Positions 62,617-64,000 of a DNA stretch of 64,000 bases are shown in pieces. The position numbers and the translations under genes were made by a program. A model generated the notes under the pieces. It saw only the letters and a list, made by a program, of their open reading frames with translations, was not told the origin of the DNA and ran no database searches. Each line of letters begins with the position of its first letter. Position 1 is the stretch's first letter. Origin of the DNA: Microbacterium sp. 4R-513 (GTDB lineage: Bacteria; Actinomycetota; Actinomycetes; Actinomycetales; Microbacteriaceae); NCBI RefSeq assembly GCF_011046485.1, contig NZ_CP049256.1, forward strand, positions 1,426,001 to 1,490,000, read 5' to 3'.

Positions 62617-63719
62617 CCGCGCTCGGCACGCCCATCCAGGGCGTCACGCTCTACAGCTTCACTCGCGCCTTCCACGGCCGCGAGTACGACCTGGAAGGGC
62701 TCATCCGCAAGGCCGCGGCCGAGAACTTCGGTCCGGGCCTGGAGATCATCGGCTTCTCGAGCTTCCGCGGCTTCCCCGAGATCGACGACCAGTACGCCGG
62801 CTGGTTCAAGGACCTGATCGCCGAGACGGGCCTCGTGACGACGTCCCTCGCGGTCAACGCCGACATCGGCATCCACCGCGACCGGCTGCTCACGCAGGAC
62901 GAGCTCCTGGAGTACATGCGCCGCCAGATCGCCGCCGCGGCGAAGCTCGGCTTCCCGATCGCGCGCGTGCAGATCTCGATCACTCCCGACTCGATGGAGG
63001 CGCTCGCCCCGATCGCCGAGGAGTACGGCGTCACCCTCGCCCTCGAGGTGCACGCCGACCAGTACGCGTCGCACCCGCGCATCCTCGCCCTCCGCGACCG
63101 CTACGAGAAGGTGGGGTCGCCGTTCCTCGGCTTCACGATGGACTGGGGTGCGACCGTCTCGGGCTTCGCACCATCGCTCGTCGAGGCGTACCGGCGCCGA
63201 GGGGCGTCGGAGGAGCTGCTCGCGGCCGTCACCGGCCTGTGGGACGAGTTCTACCAGCAGGGGCCCCCCGCCGACCAGGCCGACCACGGCCAGCGTTTCG
63301 GCCGGTTCATCGGCCTCGCGGCGCAGTACGGTCGCCCCGACCTCGGGATCGACATGGGCATCAATGCGACCGGCCTGTTCGGGCCGGCGCGCGTCGACGA
63401 CTGGCTCGAGATCTTCCCGTGGATCAAGCACGTCCACGGCAAGTTCTTCGGCATCGACGACCAGCATGAGGAGCCCTCGGTCCCCGTGCGCGACCTCATC
63501 CGTCTGCTCGTCGAGAACGGCTACAACGGCGCGATCTCGAGCGAGTACGAGGGCTGGCACTGGAACTCCTGGCAGAGCCCCTTCGACATCATCCGCGACG
63601 AGCAGGCCGTGCAGCGTTCGGCTGCCGAGGCGGCCGGCTCCCACATGACGAGGGATGCCGCGACCGCCCGCACGCAGCTGGCCCAGTGGCTTCCCAGCAC
63701 GACAGGAGCAAAAGCATGA
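62613..63719 (+). CDS. C-glycoside deglycosidase alpha subunit-like (TIM barrel)
   Basis: The ATG at 62613 overlaps the beta-subunit stop. The 368-residue protein is a xylose-isomerase-like barrel with expected metal ligands Glu145 (ALEVHAD), Asp177 (GFTMDWG), His275 (HVHGKF) and Glu311 (SSEYEGW). It is preceded by a DUF6379 gene and a GMC sugar oxidase gene, as in known C-glycoside catabolic loci, so deglycosidase activity is the leading hypothesis. A plain sugar-phosphate isomerase role is the alternative. It ends overlapping the start of another barrel gene. Confidence 0.83.
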   Translation: MTALGTPIQGVTLYSFTRAFHGREYDLEGLIRKAAAENFGPGLEIIGFSSFRGFPEIDDQYAGWFKDLIAETGLVTTSLAVNADIGIHRDRLLTQDELLEYMRRQIAAAAKLGFPIARVQISITPDSMEALAPIAEEYGVTLALEVHADQYASHPRILALRDRYEKVGSPFLGFTMDWGATVSGFAPSLVEAYRRRGASEELLAAVTGLWDEFYQQGPPADQADHGQRFGRFIGLAAQYGRPDLGIDMGINATGLFGPARVDDWLEIFPWIKHVHGKFFGIDDQHEEPSVPVRDLIRLLVENGYNGAISSEYEGWHWNSWQSPFDIIRDEQAVQRSAAEAAGSHMTRDAATARTQLAQWLPSTTGAKA

Positions 63720-64000
63720 CCACCGATAACGGAATCGCGGGTACGGGCATCAAGCTCGGCACGACCCTGTACTCGCTCACGAGCGAGTTCGCCGCCGGCC
63801 TGTACACGCCCGAGACCCTCATCGCCGCCGTCGCGGAGGAGGGGATCGGCCCGGGCGTCGAGTTCAACATCGCACAGCTGTTGCGCACGTACCCCGACGT
63901 CGACGACGAATTCGTCAAGCTGTGGTTCGATTCGCTCGAGAAGTACGGTCTCGAAGCGAGCGCGGTCGGCACGAACCTCGACATGGGGCGCCGCAAGGAT
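63716..64000 (+). CDS. Second TIM-barrel deglycosidase-like protein, 3' end cut off
   Basis: The first 95 codons are visible, from an ATG that overlaps the preceding stop by four bases and follows AGGAG. The sequence KLGTTLYSLTSEFAAG and the block NLDMGRRKD closely match the barrel of the fused protein at 48377 (NLDMGRRRD), and less the adjacent alpha subunit. It has no N-terminal beta domain of its own, so it may share the beta subunit encoded at 62212 or act alone. The remainder lies outside the window. Confidence 0.8.
   Translation, partial: MTTDNGIAGTGIKLGTTLYSLTSEFAAGLYTPETLIAAVAEEGIGPGVEFNIAQLLRTYPDVDDEFVKLWFDSLEKYGLEASAVGTNLDMGRRKD

Overview
The window is a chromosomal segment from a high-GC actinobacterium, most likely Microbacteriaceae and probably Microbacterium. 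The support is very GC-rich coding with G/C at third positions, many GTG starts, tightly overlapping operons (ATGA, GTGA and TGATG junctions), frequent GGATGCC/GGCATCC words and short dispersed palindromic repeats. I saw no rRNA, tRNA, CRISPR array, integrase or transposase. With the starts chosen here, no gene-free stretch exceeds 300 bases. The longest is 57537-57830, an elaborate divergent promoter region.

Layout: 1-4.8 kb holds general genes: a MATE exporter cut by the window edge, an M13 metallopeptidase, a beta-lactamase-fold protein without its catalytic residues, and a PadR regulator. 4.9-10.6 kb (minus strand) carries a LigM-type tetrahydrofolate-dependent O-demethylase with purU and metF, a MarR regulator and an aldehyde dehydrogenase. 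10.8-20.7 kb is a plus-strand operon: split transketolase, zinc alcohol dehydrogenase, CUT2 ABC importer, SDR, ketose-epimerase-like protein and a benzaldehyde-dehydrogenase-like ALDH. 20.9-25.2 kb is an SsuABC-like importer with two permeases and a PaaX-family regulator. 25.3-29.7 kb is a hydroxycinnamate side-chain cluster of the cou/phd type (CoA ligase, MaoC hydratase, amidohydrolase, SDR, MarR repressor). 29.8-42.9 kb holds an MFS exporter, pobA, three IclR regulators and a complete protocatechuate beta-ketoadipate pathway (pcaH, G, B, D, C, I, J, F). 43.1-44.5 kb is a DUF222/HNH gene flanked by dispersed repeats. 44.7-64 kb is a glycoside region: FAD monooxygenase and LysR, two fused beta-alpha C-glycoside deglycosidase-like genes, an esterase, GH35/42-like, GH43 and GH3 hydrolases, a CUT1 importer, a hydroxypyruvate-isomerase-like protein, a GMC pyranose oxidase, a separate deglycosidase beta/alpha pair, and the start of another TIM-barrel gene.

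The parts form one catabolic logic. Plant glycosides and lignin monomers enter through several ABC importers. O-glycosidic sugars are trimmed by GH3, GH43 and the GH35/42-like enzyme. C-linked sugars would be oxidised by the GMC oxidase and released by the deglycosidases. Cinnamate side chains are shortened by the cou/phd enzymes, aryl aldehydes are oxidised, vanillate is demethylated by LigM and 4-hydroxybenzoate is hydroxylated by PobA. All meet at protocatechuate, which goes to succinyl-CoA and acetyl-CoA. MetF and PurU recycle the folate methyl group.

The most unusual content is the set of four C-glycoside deglycosidase-like genes in three architectures (tandem fusions, a split pair, and a third TIM-barrel gene). 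Next is the transketolase operon beside the vanillate module, which I suggest, as inference only, could cleave oxidised arylglycerols to aryl aldehydes.
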